Positions 19,184 through 29,330 of a stretch of DNA of 49,051 nt are shown one piece after another. Numbering within the stretch: the stretch's first letter is position 1; the number at the start of each line of letters is the position of its first letter. The position numbers and the translations under genes are program-made. The DNA is from a bacterium (GTDB lineage: Bacteria > Planctomycetota > Planctomycetia > Kolteriales > Kolteriaceae), in assembly GCA_019748235.1 (NCBI GenBank), contig JAIEPU010000063.1, forward strand, positions 1 to 49,051, read 5' to 3'. Under the pieces are notes generated by a model that was not told the DNA's origin, did no database searches, and worked only from the letters and a program-made list of their open reading frames with translations.

Positions 19184-19327
19184 GACGATCCTCTGCGAAT
19201 GGTGGTGTTAATGGGGACGATTGCAATCGTGAACGGAACCCCTCGAAAACGACGATTCCCTCCCCGCGGGAACGAAGAGGGAATCATAAACGCTCGAAGT
19301 CGATTCGGCTATTCTTCTACCGAGAAC

Positions 19328-21100
19328 TTACGTTTTATCATCACCGTTTTCCGGCTCGGCGGGGAATTGAGGGGCCGGTCCCGGCATTTGTGAAAGCTGC
19401 ATCACATACGCAATTAAGGATTTGATGGTCTTCGTGGAAACGACGACGTGCGTGTGGACGGTCGCAGAATCGGTCGTCACCGCCAAGCCGATAGGTGGTG
19501 ACTTGGCTGCATCCGCATCAGGTTCTGGAAATTTGGAATCGGGAACAGTTGCAGAGACGATCTTGCCGATCATTCGGAAGAACTGAAACGGATCGATCAG
19601 CCCCGCCGCAATTGATTTCGCCGGGAGAAGCGCGATCGTTTCCTTGGCGGACGGATCATCACTGAGCAGTTCGTCGGAATCGAGCAGAAGGATAGGATTT
19701 TCCTTGGCTGACACCGCATAGCCAAGCCCTTCTTCAATTTGCTCGATCTGCGAGATGATCTTGGTTCCTCCATAGATGGCGCTGATCATACTCGCCGGAT
19801 CAAGTCCAGCGGCATCTTCTTGGACTCCCAACTTGCCGAACATGGCTGACATATCCATGGCCACTTCTGTAACCTTGTGTTCGTCAACGACCTTCTCGAC
19901 CGGCTTGATCTCGACCGATTTGCCGTAGAAGAGCTCCGTGATCTTTTGGCTCGACGTCAGTGTCGCCTTGTACTCCTTCATCAGCCGAGCAGGATCGGAT
20001 GAAAAGAAGATACCCGCTCCTTCAAGGCCGTTCGGCCCGCCGACGCCGATCAGCATGTTCATTCGATCGGTGTAGTCGATGTAGTTCATCGCTTTTTTGA
20101 TGGCGTCTAGGTCTTCCTTTTTCATGTTGGCGAACATGCTGCCGTAGAAGCCGTCGATGAAGTCACGCATCGGTTTGGCGGTGGATTTGATGTCGGACCC
20201 GCCAGCCATCAGGTAAGGAAGCACGGGAAGATCGGCAAAGAAATCCGAAGTCTTTGTCGTCGTTTTCGGGGTTACTTTCGCGAGATAACTTCCTTCCTCG
20301 AACTCGGTCGAAATCAAAAGCTTGGCGTGATCAGCGGAAAGATGGATCCCGCCGTAAAGTGATTTCGTCTGTTCGACCAGGCTCCTCGCGCTCTTGAAGA
20401 TCCATTCGAAGTAGCCCTTCATCGACATGCCGGGAATGGTGTTGAGCGATTCCTCGCCGCCGGCTTGCTCGAAGCCCGCCTTCATGGCTTCTTCTGCGGC
20501 TGCCAATCCTTGAATGGCCACTTCACGCCATTCTTTCACGTTGACGACGAAGAATAGTTCCGTGTCCTTGATCGCCTTCTTCTGAGAATCATTCAAAACA
20601 TCGCCCAGCGATTCTTTGATATCGTCGAAGACTTCCAAGCCTTCATCATCCTCGACCGTGAACTGAACGAAAGCAAATCCATCCTCAATGGCGACGAGAG
20701 CAGGGATTCCCATCAAGTTGACGAGGAACTCATCCTCGTCATCGGTTTTCTCCAGTGAATCGAGTTTCTTCGCTCCCTCTGGATCGGCGAGCTCGACGAT
20801 CACTGTCATTCCGGTGACAGCGGGTTCAGTGATCACGAAGGCCGCCTGCTTGCCAAGTTTGGTTTGAATGCCAATCATCTCGAGCAAATTGTCGAAATCA
20901 ATCGCATCGGGTGGGACGGGGACGTCCAGCTTTTCGACGAATGCGCGGAGATTCTTCTGTAGGGTCGGGATGTCCTTGACGATCACCGCGACTTTCGCGT
21001 TCGCAGGGATTTGTTCCAGGATGTCTTCCGCGCCCATCACTTGGGGGGCGCAAAGTAATAACGAACATAAGCAAATAATTGGGGCCGCAAAACGTCTCAC
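19328..21100 (-). CDS. Secreted DUF3352-like protein of unknown function
   Basis: 590 residues from a GTG at 21100, chosen because AAGGAG lies seven bases upstream and the protein then opens with a signal peptide (VRRFAAPIICLCSLLLCAPQVMGAE). The frame is open a further 47 codons upstream but without such a site. The mature part begins ILEQIPANAKVAVIVKDIPTLQ, a pattern found in DUF3352-like envelope proteins, and alternates amphipathic helices and strands throughout, with many Asp/Glu/Lys and no cysteine in the mature part. There is no catalytic motif. The C-terminus is disordered and Pro-rich (PGPAPQFPAEPENGDD). Likely periplasmic; role unknown. Confidence 0.75.
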   Translation of the reverse strand: MRRFAAPIICLCSLLLCAPQVMGAEDILEQIPANAKVAVIVKDIPTLQKNLRAFVEKLDVPVPPDAIDFDNLLEMIGIQTKLGKQAAFVITEPAVTGMTVIVELADPEGAKKLDSLEKTDDEDEFLVNLMGIPALVAIEDGFAFVQFTVEDDEGLEVFDDIKESLGDVLNDSQKKAIKDTELFFVVNVKEWREVAIQGLAAAEEAMKAGFEQAGGEESLNTIPGMSMKGYFEWIFKSARSLVEQTKSLYGGIHLSADHAKLLISTEFEEGSYLAKVTPKTTTKTSDFFADLPVLPYLMAGGSDIKSTAKPMRDFIDGFYGSMFANMKKEDLDAIKKAMNYIDYTDRMNMLIGVGGPNGLEGAGIFFSSDPARLMKEYKATLTSSQKITELFYGKSVEIKPVEKVVDEHKVTEVAMDMSAMFGKLGVQEDAAGLDPASMISAIYGGTKIISQIEQIEEGLGYAVSAKENPILLLDSDELLSDDPSAKETIALLPAKSIAAGLIDPFQFFRMIGKIVSATVPDSKFPEPDADAAKSPPIGLAVTTDSATVHTHVVVSTKTIKSLIAYVMQLSQMPGPAPQFPAEPENGDDKT

Positions 21101-21305
21101 GAGAGTGCTCCTTGCTGCGAGTGACGATTGGCTCAACGTGTTTTCGAAAAAATAAGATTTATGGAACCATTGCCACCCGCGTGACGCATGCCTCCACCCG
21201 CCGCTCTTCGTGCGCCCCTTCCGAGAGTGGTTGGTATTCACTCTTCGTCAGCGCGCAGATGAGTTCGACGGACAGCCCGCATTATTGAATCAATTGAAGA
21301 ATACT

Positions 21306-22115
21306 TCAACGTGCAAGTGGCTCAAGAAGATGCCGCACGAAGTCGGTGATGGAGGTGGTATCACTGATGGAAGGGAGTTCCGCGACCCGCCTGACGAGCG
21401 CGCTTCCCACGATGACTCCGTCGGCCCACTCGGAGAGTTGCTTGACCTGGTCCGGCCCACTGACGCCGAATCCGATGCAGATCGGAACGCGTGAATGTTC
21501 GCGGATCGCTTTCACCCGTTCGATGAGATCGGGGGGGAGTGCTCTTCGTTCGCCCGTAATTCCCGCGACGGAGATGTAATAGATAAAACCGGTCGATGCG
21601 GCCGCGATCTTAGGCAGGCGGTCAGGCCTGGTGGTCGGAGCGACGAGCTGAATGAGCTTGAATTCGTTCTTTTCGCCCCACGCCCGTGCGGATTCAGATT
21701 CTTCCACGGGAAGATCCGGGATGATGACGCCGTCGAAACCTGCCTCCTTCGCGGATCGAAGAAAGTCGGTAGGATCTTTCCGATAGACTATCGCGTACGA
21801 AACCATGCCGACGAGTGGAAGGTCGGACGTCTTCCGAAATTCGCGGACCCCGTCGAAAATCGCCTGAACCGTGATTCCCCCATCGAGAGCGCGGTTGTAC
21901 GCGGACTGAATGGTCGGACCGTCCGCCATCGGATCGCTGTAGGGGAAGCCGAGTTCCAAAATCGTCGGCACTCCCAGTTCCTTGGTCGTGCGATGGATGT
22001 CGCCGGCGATCTTCATTGTCGCGTTGATGTCGGGATCGCCCGCCGTCAGAAAGGGAACGAAAACCGTTCGCTTATCTTTTTTGGCCTGCTCGAAGAGTTG
22101 ATCGATACGGTTCAT
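21306..22115 (-). CDS. trpA: Tryptophan synthase alpha chain
   Basis: 269 residues from the ATG at 22115 (MNRIDQLFEQAKKDK), the normal family N-terminus and length. A TIM-barrel lyase, it cleaves indole-3-glycerol phosphate and passes indole to TrpB. Visible hallmarks are VFVPFLTAGDPD, the catalytic glutamate in ILELGFPYSDP and aspartate in MADGPTIQSA, and the phosphate-binding GFGVSGPDQ and DGVIVGSALV. It follows trpB by 74 bp on the same strand. No other trp genes are in the window. Confidence 0.97.
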   Translation of the reverse strand: MNRIDQLFEQAKKDKRTVFVPFLTAGDPDINATMKIAGDIHRTTKELGVPTILELGFPYSDPMADGPTIQSAYNRALDGGITVQAIFDGVREFRKTSDLPLVGMVSYAIVYRKDPTDFLRSAKEAGFDGVIIPDLPVEESESARAWGEKNEFKLIQLVAPTTRPDRLPKIAAASTGFIYYISVAGITGERRALPPDLIERVKAIREHSRVPICIGFGVSGPDQVKQLSEWADGVIVGSALVRRVAELPSISDTTSITDFVRHLLEPLAR

Positions 22116-22189
22116 GTTGGGTCGTTCTAAAAGAAAGAGACCGTTGATTCCCTTCATCCACCCTTTGGATGAAGCCGCGCCGGCGATCG

Positions 22190-23407
22190 CTACTCGATAT
22201 TCTCTCCGAGTAGACGAGCGACTTCGAAGCAATCCTTATCTCCACGCCCCGACATGTTCAGGATGACGATCTCTTCTGGAGATCGTTCCTTCGCGATCTT
22301 GCAGGCGTGATAGATCGCGTGCGATGTTTCAAGCGCGGGGATGATTCCTTCCAGCCGGCTACAAAGGGTAAAGGCTTCGAGGGCCTGTTCATCTCCCGCC
22401 GAGAGATACTTCACGCGACCCATGTCGTGCCAATAACTGTGTTCGGGACCGATGCCGGGATAATCGAGTCCTGCCGAGACGGAATGGACAGGCGACGTTT
22501 GGCCGTCGTCGTCGGCGAGGACGTAAGTCATCATTCCGTGTAGCACTCCTTGCTTACCGAAGCTGATGGTGGCGGCATGATCTCCCAAGCTATTTCCTCG
22601 ACCGCCGGCTTCGATGCCGACGAGCTCGACCTCTTTGTCTTCGAGGAAGGGATAAAAGATACCCGCGGCATTGCTTCCACCGCCGACGCAGGCGACGACG
22701 ACGTTCGGAAGCTTTCCGGTTTCCTTCAGGCATTGAGCTCGTGCTTCAATGCCAATGATCGATTGGAAATCACGAACAATTTTGGGGAAAGGATGCGGGC
22801 CCATCACGCTTCCGATGATGTAGTGGGTGTTCTCGACGGATGCCATCCAATCACGCATCGCCTCGTTGATAGCATCCCGGAGTGTTTTCGATCCACTCTC
22901 GACGCTGACGACCCGCGCTCCCATCTGATGCATTTTGAAGACGTTGAGCTTCTGTCGGCGGATGTCCTCCGCCCCCATGTAGACATCACATTCCAGCCCA
23001 AAGAGGGCGGCGGCGGTGGCGGAGGCCACCCCATGCTGCCCCGCGCCAGTTTCGGCGATGATCCGGCGCTTCCCCATACGCCGACAAAGCAGCGCTTGCC
23101 CCAGCGTGTTGTTGATCTTGTGGGCACCGGTGTGGTTCAAATCTTCGCGCTTGAAGTAAATGCGGGCACCACCGACGTGATCGGTCAGTCGCCGTGCAAA
23201 ATAGAGAGGGTTGGGCCGACCGACGTAAGTTCGAAAGTACTCGTTGAGTTCCTGGTGGAATTCCGGGTCGGCAATCGCTCGGTTATACTCCGCCTCGAGC
23301 TGGTCGAGGGCGAACATCAGGGTTTCTGGAACGTACCTGCCACCATACGGGCCGAATCGCCCCTTGCTATCTGGGACGACATTTCCACCGGCAGTCTGAC
23401 TTGCCAT
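22190..23407 (-). CDS. trpB: Tryptophan synthase beta chain
   Basis: 405 residues from the ATG at 23407, which has GGGGAG eight bases upstream; the open frame upstream of it (91 codons) does not resemble TrpB. PLP-dependent condensation of indole and serine. The lysine that binds PLP is in [26 protein letters not shown] opens the catalytic domain; [18 protein letters not shown] is the phosphate-binding glycine loop; SGRGDKD is near the C-terminus. First gene of a trpBA pair, divergent from a TlpA-like gene. I saw no Trp-codon-rich leader peptide upstream. Confidence 0.97.
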   Translation of the reverse strand: MASQTAGGNVVPDSKGRFGPYGGRYVPETLMFALDQLEAEYNRAIADPEFHQELNEYFRTYVGRPNPLYFARRLTDHVGGARIYFKREDLNHTGAHKINNTLGQALLCRRMGKRRIIAETGAGQHGVASATAAALFGLECDVYMGAEDIRRQKLNVFKMHQMGARVVSVESGSKTLRDAINEAMRDWMASVENTHYIIGSVMGPHPFPKIVRDFQSIIGIEARAQCLKETGKLPNVVVACVGGGSNAAGIFYPFLEDKEVELVGIEAGGRGNSLGDHAATISFGKQGVLHGMMTYVLADDDGQTSPVHSVSAGLDYPGIGPEHSYWHDMGRVKYLSAGDEQALEAFTLCSRLEGIIPALETSHAIYHACKIAKERSPEEIVILNMSGRGDKDCFEVARLLGENIE

Positions 23408-23586
23408 GATCGATTCTCCCCAGGAAAGGGGGGCCCACCCCTGCAATAGTCGTAATGGCCTCATCCTAGAAGGGTTAAGGAGCAGGTCAAACGCTCCCCC
23501 TCCACCGGCCGCAAATCTCTTAATAACTCCCTTTTCCCGTTTCAATAGGCCGGGGTAGTGTGAGGGAAGACGAAGCAAATCGAAGA

Positions 23587-23603
23587 AGGTTCGGAGCGAA
23601 CCT
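23587..23603. repeat. 7-bp inverted repeat in the trpB/tlpA divergent region
   Basis: AGGTTCG (23587-23593), GAG, CGAACCT (23597-23603). Compact perfect inverted repeat between divergent genes. It could be an operator for either; TACAAT directly after it (23605-23610) could serve as a -10 for the plus-strand gene, though no matching -35 is clear. Confidence 0.4.
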
Positions 23604-23667
23604 GTACAATTATTGGGTCGGCTGCACTTTGGCGTCAGGGAACGAGCGGCCAAGGGAGATCTGAGGA

Positions 23668-24219
23668 ATGGAAATGACACTCATGCGAAATCACTTCTCG
23701 CAAGGCGCGGGGTTAACGGCTTTTTTCATCGGTTTGATACTCTCCTCGGGATGCAGCAATTCGAGCTTGGAGGGCCCCCAGAAAGTCGAAAGCTGGAAAC
23801 TTCGGTCGCTTGCCAACGGCCAAGTCGTGGACATTGCCGACTTCAAGGGGAAGACTGTCTTTTTAAACCTCTGGGCAACCTGGTGCCCTCCCTGCGTTCA
23901 AGAAATGCCCAGCATCGAGCGATTGGCCGCTAAATTCGAGGGGAATCCGAACGTCGCCTTCGTTCTCGTTTCACTTGATCAAGACGAGGATAAGATCCAG
24001 GAGTTTATCGAGAAGAAGAACTTCCGTGTTCCGATTTACACGCCAGCGTCACCGGGGGCCCCGATTCCGCCACTATTCATGGAGCGCAACAGCATCCCGG
24101 CGACATTCATCCTGAACACCAACGGAGAGATCGAGAAGAAACATTTTGAGTCTTACGACTGGGATCGGAAGTCGGTGGTCGATCTCATCCAAACGCTCAG
24201 CGGGTCGAGCAAGGGATAA
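23668..24219 (+). CDS. TlpA-like thioredoxin-fold lipoprotein
   Basis: 183 residues. The N-terminus is a lipoprotein signal with lipobox LSSGC, so the mature protein is membrane-anchored on the outside of the inner membrane. A thioredoxin fold follows from about residue 40: [24 protein letters not shown] with the WCPPC redox motif, then a cis-proline region near [14 protein letters not shown]. This is the TlpA/ResA/CcmG class of thiol oxidoreductases, which reduce disulfides in envelope proteins, often apocytochromes c. ATG 23668 or ATG 23674 could be the start (GGAG nine bases before the first). Partner proteins are not identified. Confidence 0.9.
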   Translation: MEMTLMRNHFSQGAGLTAFFIGLILSSGCSNSSLEGPQKVESWKLRSLANGQVVDIADFKGKTVFLNLWATWCPPCVQEMPSIERLAAKFEGNPNVAFVLVSLDQDEDKIQEFIEKKNFRVPIYTPASPGAPIPPLFMERNSIPATFILNTNGEIEKKHFESYDWDRKSVVDLIQTLSGSSKG

Positions 24220-24318
24220 TTTGATTCGCGAGGAGATGTTCATCGACGAAGTAGGATGTGACTTGTTCGTCGCGTGGATCGATGATGGGTTAACCAGCAG
24301 ACGAGGAGGCCGGTCGTC

Positions 24319-24735
24319 ATGGATTCGGTGAAGCTTGCTCAAGGGGATTGGGCCTTCACTCCGCAAATGAAGAACCTCGTGATCGGCCTTGCGCTTCTCA
24401 CGCTGGCGGTCGGGATTAGCGTGGCGATCGTCATTTGGATCCGAAAGAAATTGCAATCAGGAAATGAGCAAGTTTCGCCGAACGATTTGCTTTCCGAGTT
24501 TCGGGAGTTGAGAGCACGGGGGCTCATGACCGAAGCGGAATTCAACCGGGTCCGGGGCCTTCTAGGAAATAAACTTCGGCAGGAGGCGGGGCAGTTGCCG
24601 GTCGATCTCTCTTCGCTTCCCCCCGTCGAAGATGAACCGGTGGAGATTGAATCGACGGAAAGTGAGTACGAATGGGAAGAGGTCGATCTCCACCCGTTCG
24701 ACGCAGAAAAGAAGGATGCGAAAGAAGCCCATTGA
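24319..24735 (+). CDS. Small membrane protein with a SHOCT-like helix pair
   Basis: 138 residues. GAGGAGG lies about nine bases before the ATG. One membrane segment (about 19-41, LVIGLALLTLAVGISVAIVIWI) is followed by basic residues, so the C-terminus should be cytoplasmic. Residues about 53-80 (LLSEFRELRARGLMTEAEF) look like a SHOCT-type short helical motif. The tail is strongly acidic (SEYEWEEVDLHPFD). It sits 99 bp after the TlpA-like gene and before ispH. Function unknown. Confidence 0.7.
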   Translation: MDSVKLAQGDWAFTPQMKNLVIGLALLTLAVGISVAIVIWIRKKLQSGNEQVSPNDLLSEFRELRARGLMTEAEFNRVRGLLGNKLRQEAGQLPVDLSSLPPVEDEPVEIESTESEYEWEEVDLHPFDAEKKDAKEAH

Positions 24736-24865
24736 CCAGACTTGGTTCGCCTCCTGCGAATCGGACATTTGGGCCAAAAGGATTCGTTCCCCTAGAAAAA
24801 TACTCGAATGGTGAGTGGTTCGGCATAACGAAAATGGGCTCGACCTCGACAAAAGGAATGATTCG

Positions 24866-25822
24866 ATGCAGATACTTTTGGCCAATCCGCGAGGATTCTG
24901 TGCGGGGGTGAACATGGCCATCGAGAGCCTTGCCAAAGCGATCGAGCTTTTCGGAACGCCGATCTACGTCTATCACGAAATCGTCCATAACCGCTACGTC
25001 GTCGATGAGTTTCGAAACAAGGGAGCGATCTTCGTCGACTCTCTTGACGAAGTTCCGCATGGTGCCACGCTCCTTTACAGTGCGCACGGCGTTTCGCCCG
25101 AGATTCGGCGGATTTCAAAAGAGCGGAATCTTCGTACCATTGATGCCACTTGTCCCCTCGTCACCAAGGTTCATTTGGAAGCGATCAAGTTTGCCAAGGA
25201 AAACTATCGAATCGTTCTTGTCGGCCATGAGGGGCACGACGAAGTGATCGGTACGATGGGCGAAGCTCCCGATCGGATCGATTTGGTGGAGTCGGTCGAG
25301 GACGTTGAGAATCTGACGATTCCCTCCGACGCAAAGATCGCCTACCTGACGCAGACGACCCTCAGTCTTGATGACGCCAGCCGAATCATCGGCGCGCTCA
25401 AGCAAAAATATCCGAACATCGAGGGTCCGAAGAAGGAAGACATTTGCTACGCCACCACGAATCGTCAAGAGGCGGTTCGCGAATTGAGCCCGGAAGCAGA
25501 CGTCGTTATCGTGCTCGGAAGTCAGAATAGTTCGAATAGCCAACGGCTCCGTGAGCTCGCGGAAACACGTGGGAAGAGGGCGTACCTGGTCGATGGTGCG
25601 TCTGATATCAAGCAGGAGTGGTTCAAGCCCACGGATAAGGTTGTCGTTACCGCCGGGGCGAGTGCGCCCGAAGTGGTCGTGAACGAGTGCATCAATTACT
25701 TGAAGGATCACTTCGGAGCTTCAGTCGAGAACCGGATCGTTCGCGAGGAGCATGTGAATTTCCCACTCCCCCGCGAACTTCGCGTCATCTCGCGCGACAG
25801 TTTGACGACTGCTCCGAACTAA
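24866..25822 (+). CDS. ispH: 4-hydroxy-3-methylbut-2-enyl diphosphate reductase
   Basis: 318 residues from the ATG at 24866, with AAAGGA preceding it; the frame is open upstream but the family N-terminus [15 protein letters not shown] starts here. Last enzyme of the MEP isoprenoid pathway, reducing HMBPP to IPP and DMAPP. The three iron-sulfur cysteines are visible: [20 protein letters not shown] and [26 protein letters not shown] and [15 protein letters not shown] are also conserved. Isoprenoid precursors from this enzyme could feed the lipid cluster a few kilobases downstream, but that is inference only. Confidence 0.97.
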   Translation: MQILLANPRGFCAGVNMAIESLAKAIELFGTPIYVYHEIVHNRYVVDEFRNKGAIFVDSLDEVPHGATLLYSAHGVSPEIRRISKERNLRTIDATCPLVTKVHLEAIKFAKENYRIVLVGHEGHDEVIGTMGEAPDRIDLVESVEDVENLTIPSDAKIAYLTQTTLSLDDASRIIGALKQKYPNIEGPKKEDICYATTNRQEAVRELSPEADVVIVLGSQNSSNSQRLRELAETRGKRAYLVDGASDIKQEWFKPTDKVVVTAGASAPEVVVNECINYLKDHFGASVENRIVREEHVNFPLPRELRVISRDSLTTAPN

Positions 25823-25877
25823 GGACTGCTTGGAGCGTCGAAAGAAGAAATTGCACATTCTCTGTTCGAGGAAATAG

Positions 25878-27122
25878 ATGGCGACTCTCGCGGATGTCAG
25901 ATGCACGGTGCCGGAAGCTTTGGAAGATCTCAAAGCCGGCAAGATGATCGTGCTCGTCGATGATGAATTCCGCGAGAACGAGGGAGACCTCGTCTGCGCC
26001 GCGGAGAGCGCGACTCCCGAGATCATCAATTTCATGATTCGCCACGGACGAGGACTCGTCTGTTTGGCGATGACCCCTGACCTGTGCGATCGCCTCGACC
26101 TTTTCCCTCAAGTCGAACGAAACACAGCCGCGCTTGGAACAGCATTTACCGTGACGGTCGATGCTCGCGAAGGAATCACGACCGGTGTCTCCGCGGCCGA
26201 CCGGGCGCGCACCATTGCCGTCTGTGTCGATGAGAAATCGAATCCTGACGATCTGCTTCGTCCCGGCCACCTTTTTCCGCTTCGGGCTCAACCGGGTGGA
26301 ACGCTCGTTCGTGCGGGGCAAACCGAGGGGAGTGTCGATCTTTGCCGATTGGCGGGAATGAAGCCCGCGGGCGTCATTTGCGAGATCATTCGCGACGACG
26401 GCGAGATGGCGCGCGTGCCCGATCTCGTCGAGTTCTGCGCCAAGTGGCAGTTCAAGATGCTCACGATTGAGGACATCATCAAATATCGTCGCTCGAAAGA
26501 AATCCTCATCAAGCGCGAGATCGAAGTTGATTTGCCGACCCGTTTTGGTGAAGACTGCACCATCGTGGCCTACAGCTCCGCCGTCGATCCCGAGCCGCAT
26601 TTGGCACTCACCTTTGGTGGAATCGGTCGAACGGTCGATGGAAAGATCGCGATCCACGATGAGCCCGTTCTGGTGCGCGTGCACAGCGAGTGCTTGACCG
26701 GCGATGTTTTCGGAAGCCTTCTTTGCGATTGTGGTCCGCAACTTCATCATGCTCTCGATCAGATCAGTCGCGCGGGAAAAGGCGTTCTTCTCTACATGCG
26801 GCAAGAGGGACGTGGCATCGGTCTGCTCAATAAACTTCGCACCTACAAACTCCAGCAGGAAGAAGGGCTCGATACGATCGAGGCGAATCAAAAGCTCGGT
26901 TTCGCGGGAGATCAGCGCCATTACGGCATCGGTGCGCAAATACTTTTTGATCTTGGCGTACGTAAGCTTCGTTTGCTCACAAACAATCCGAAGAAGCGGG
27001 CAGGTATCGATGGATTTGGACTACACATCGTCGAGCAAGTCCCGATCGAAGTTCCTTCGAATCCGCACAACGAGCGTTACATTGAAACGAAGAAGAAGCG
27101 GATGGGACACGGCGCGGAGTAG
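25878..27122 (+). CDS. ribBA: Bifunctional DHBP synthase / GTP cyclohydrolase II
   Basis: 414 residues. Both first committed steps of riboflavin synthesis are fused. Domain 1 (about 10-215) makes 3,4-dihydroxy-2-butanone 4-phosphate from ribulose 5-phosphate: [47 protein letters not shown] and [14 protein letters not shown] are present. Domain 2 (about 215-405) opens the GTP ring: [18 protein letters not shown] carries the three zinc cysteines, and [15 protein letters not shown] the catalytic region. Only 55 bp separate it from ispH, so co-transcription is likely; that gap is too short for an FMN riboswitch. Confidence 0.97.
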   Translation: MATLADVRCTVPEALEDLKAGKMIVLVDDEFRENEGDLVCAAESATPEIINFMIRHGRGLVCLAMTPDLCDRLDLFPQVERNTAALGTAFTVTVDAREGITTGVSAADRARTIAVCVDEKSNPDDLLRPGHLFPLRAQPGGTLVRAGQTEGSVDLCRLAGMKPAGVICEIIRDDGEMARVPDLVEFCAKWQFKMLTIEDIIKYRRSKEILIKREIEVDLPTRFGEDCTIVAYSSAVDPEPHLALTFGGIGRTVDGKIAIHDEPVLVRVHSECLTGDVFGSLLCDCGPQLHHALDQISRAGKGVLLYMRQEGRGIGLLNKLRTYKLQQEEGLDTIEANQKLGFAGDQRHYGIGAQILFDLGVRKLRLLTNNPKKRAGIDGFGLHIVEQVPIEVPSNPHNERYIETKKKRMGHGAE

Positions 27123-27135
27123 TGCACCTCTTTGA

Positions 27136-27258
27136 TTATTTCCTTCTCGCACGATCGCGGCCTGAGGTTCTCACGCTCTCAATCGCTTCCGCGGCCCACT
27201 TCAAGACGTCATCAGGTGAATTGAAGTATTCTATGTGCCAATGATCGCACTCATGCAT
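27136..27258 (-). CDS. Possible small protein or gene remnant, 40 aa
   Basis: A short minus-strand frame, convergent with ribBA: begins MHECDHWHIEYFNSPDDVL, continues KWAAEAIESVRTS and ends basic (GRDRARRK). The composition is protein-like, with an amphipathic helix after the Asp pair and a Cys/His-rich start that could bind metal. AAGAAG lies six bases before the ATG; the frame is open five more codons to a stop. It could be a real small gene or the tail of a lost larger one. No family recognised. Confidence 0.3.
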   Translation of the reverse strand: MHECDHWHIEYFNSPDDVLKWAAEAIESVRTSGRDRARRK

Positions 27259-27463
27259 GTGACACTTCTTGGACCGTCAATCATTTGATTCTGAGTCTCA
27301 TTACCAATCAATCGGTCTAACTCCGTGATTTTTCACGATGCAACGCGGCTCCTTCTCGCGTTTGAAATCGTAATTCCATCTAGCTGTCGTCCTTGTCATC
27401 CAATCCGATTGCTATGACCGTCAAGAGCGCTACACTGCCAACGCTGGATTCAAAGGATGTCGA

Positions 27464-28168
27464 ATGCGACTGGCTCAACGACTGAGGCTTCCTGAAATCA
27501 TGGATGATCCGGGGCTCGACCCTCGTGAGCATGCGAAGGCGCTCCGCGGATTAGCACGCCTGAACCTTCTGAGCCGTAGCGTGAGTGCCACTTGGCAACA
27601 GCTAAAGCAAATGATTCCCGCCACTGAATCGTGTTCCTTGACACTTCTCGATCTTGCGACCGGCGGTGGTGATCTTCCCATTTCACTCGCAAAGAAGGCA
27701 AAGGCATGCGGTATTGATCTTCAAGTGGCCGGATGTGACATCAGCCCGGTGGCTGTTGAATTCGCCCAACAGTCGGCTGTCAAACAAAACGTCAATGCCC
27801 GTTTCTTTATTCACGACGCGTTGCATGACTCGTTTCATGAAGAGTTTGACTTTGTTACTGCCAATTTGTTTTTTCATCACCTTTCCGATGATGAGGCGAT
27901 CACTCTTCTGCGAAAAATGAGATCAATCGCTCGGAAAGGAATTCTGATCAACGATCTGAGCCGCGCGTATGGTTGGTATGGGCTGGTTTGGTTGGGCTCG
28001 AGAATCGTCACGACGAGTTATGTCGTTCATGTGGATGGACCTCGTTCAATCGCATCCGCATACACCCCTCGTGAATTTGCCTCGATCGCGCGACGGGCAG
28101 GCTTGGAGGGAGGCAACGTCCACATTCGATGGCCCGCTCGTTTCCTTTTCACCTGGACGCATTCATGA
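27464..28168 (+). CDS. SAM-dependent methyltransferase of the type III PKS cluster
   Basis: 234 residues; AAAGGA seven bases before the ATG. A class I methyltransferase fold: SAM-binding motif I LLDLATGGGDLPISLA (about 61-76), the acidic residue after strand 2 in VAGCDISPVAVEFA, and DFVTANLFFHHLSDDEA (motif with the substrate-side loop, about 127-143). C-terminal part VHVDGPRSIASAYTPREFASIA. No signal or membrane segment. Its stop overlaps the next start as ATGA, so it is coupled to a flavoprotein and then a type III PKS. I infer that it methylates the polyketide product on oxygen or ring carbon; the target is not readable from sequence. Confidence 0.88.
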   Translation: MRLAQRLRLPEIMDDPGLDPREHAKALRGLARLNLLSRSVSATWQQLKQMIPATESCSLTLLDLATGGGDLPISLAKKAKACGIDLQVAGCDISPVAVEFAQQSAVKQNVNARFFIHDALHDSFHEEFDFVTANLFFHHLSDDEAITLLRKMRSIARKGILINDLSRAYGWYGLVWLGSRIVTTSYVVHVDGPRSIASAYTPREFASIARRAGLEGGNVHIRWPARFLFTWTHS

Positions 28169-29310
28169 ATTTGCAGGGGACGACCATATCAGATGCTGCG
28201 TCCCGCGATTGGGATGTTGCTGTCGTGGGGGCGGGGCCCGCAGGAGGAGTGGCCGCTTTGGAAGCGGCGGCGGCCGGTCGATCTGTTCTATTGATCGAGA
28301 AGAAAGTCTTTCCTCGTTACAAGGTCTGCGGATGTTGCTTGAACCGACGCGTGATTGAAAATTTGCGCGAGATCGGGTTGGGAGATATGCTCATCACGGC
28401 AGGCGCGACTCCCATCGAACGTTTCGTCGTTCGTCATGGATCCAAGGCCGCAAGCATCGAAATGGACGGCGGCGTCTCCCTCTCTCGATCCCGATTTGAT
28501 GCGGGACTCGTGCTAGCGGCAATTCAAAGGGGCGTGACATTTATTTCACAAACGACGGCGACCCTCGGCGATGTGGATAGCGAGTTTCGTTCTCTCAACA
28601 TCACTGCGAAGGGAGAGAAGTCGACGATTCGAGCGCGCGTCGTCATCGCGGCCGATGGTTTGGGAGGACGACTACTTTCGGAACATGAATCAGAGTGGAT
28701 CTCCGAGAACTCACTGATTGGTGCCGGAGCACAATTGCCAGACGGTGCCTGCGACGTTCCTGATCGAACCATCGTCATGGCGATGGGGAAAAGTGGATAC
28801 ATCGGACTTGTTCGAGTTGAAGATAAAGCGATCAATTTAGCCGCGGCCTTACATCCGAACACAGTGAAGAATTCTGGAGGCCTCGCGCTTGCTGTACAAG
28901 ACATTCTTTCTGAGTGTGACCTCGCCTTACAAACGGATATCGACTCGCAGATATGGAAGGGAACTTCCCCACTGACTCGGCGCAGTGCCCATTTGGGATG
29001 CGAAAGAGTTTTCGTCGTGGGAGATGCGGCGGGCTATATCGAACCATTCACGGGGCAGGGCATTTCGTGGGCCATCGAGTCGGCCCGCAGGATTCAGCCA
29101 TTCATCACTGAAACAGTGACAAAAGATTGGCGGTCAACGCTCATTCCTCGATGGGAACAGACCTACACGCGAGCCATCTCCAAACACCAGCGTCTTTGCC
29201 GGCAACTTTCGTGGGGCATCCGTTCCCCCTTTCTCATGCAAAGCGGAATAAGAGTGATCAATGTATTTCCCACCATCGCCGCGCCGTTTACCCGCCGACT
29301 CGGATGGTAA
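28165..29310 (+). CDS. FAD-dependent oxidoreductase, geranylgeranyl-reductase-like
   Basis: 381 residues from the ATG at 28165, which overlaps the methyltransferase stop (ATGA). The FAD-binding N-terminus reads VAVVGAGPAGGVAALEAAAAG, followed by LLIEKKVFPRYKVCGCCLN, the position where geranylgeranyl reductases have PRxKxCGG. The second flavin motif is FVVGDAAGYIEPFTGQGISWAIESA. Family members reduce prenyl double bonds or hydroxylate aromatic rings. In Streptomyces griseus srsABC, a flavoprotein hydroxylates a type III PKS phenolic lipid; by analogy this enzyme may hydroxylate or reduce the PKS product. Cytoplasmic or membrane-associated. Confidence 0.9.
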   Translation: MNLQGTTISDAASRDWDVAVVGAGPAGGVAALEAAAAGRSVLLIEKKVFPRYKVCGCCLNRRVIENLREIGLGDMLITAGATPIERFVVRHGSKAASIEMDGGVSLSRSRFDAGLVLAAIQRGVTFISQTTATLGDVDSEFRSLNITAKGEKSTIRARVVIAADGLGGRLLSEHESEWISENSLIGAGAQLPDGACDVPDRTIVMAMGKSGYIGLVRVEDKAINLAAALHPNTVKNSGGLALAVQDILSECDLALQTDIDSQIWKGTSPLTRRSAHLGCERVFVVGDAAGYIEPFTGQGISWAIESARRIQPFITETVTKDWRSTLIPRWEQTYTRAISKHQRLCRQLSWGIRSPFLMQSGIRVINVFPTIAAPFTRRLGW

Positions 29311-29330
29311 AGTGAGGATTGGAGCTTTCG

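Noticed and set aside
18320..19393. 357-codon plus-strand frame antisense to the Gfo/Idh/MocA gene
   Set aside because: It mirrors the strong codon bias of the real gene, has no ribosome site and shows no recognisable protein motif.
22550..23449. 299-codon plus-strand frame antisense to trpB
   Set aside because: Covers conserved trpB coding sequence; no motifs of its own.
23408..23667. Tryptophan attenuator or T-box upstream of trpB
   Set aside because: No leader peptide with clustered Trp codons and no paired terminator/antiterminator structure visible.
23408..23680. N-terminal extension of trpB by 91 residues
   Set aside because: The extension does not resemble TrpB and a good ribosome site precedes the ATG at 23407.
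25823..25877. FMN riboswitch ahead of ribBA
   Set aside because: The gap is only 55 bp and lacks the conserved RFN helices.
25785..26939. 384-codon minus-strand frame antisense to ribBA
   Set aside because: Complete overlap with a fully recognisable ribBA; composition (Asp/Arg-rich) is typical of antisense reading.
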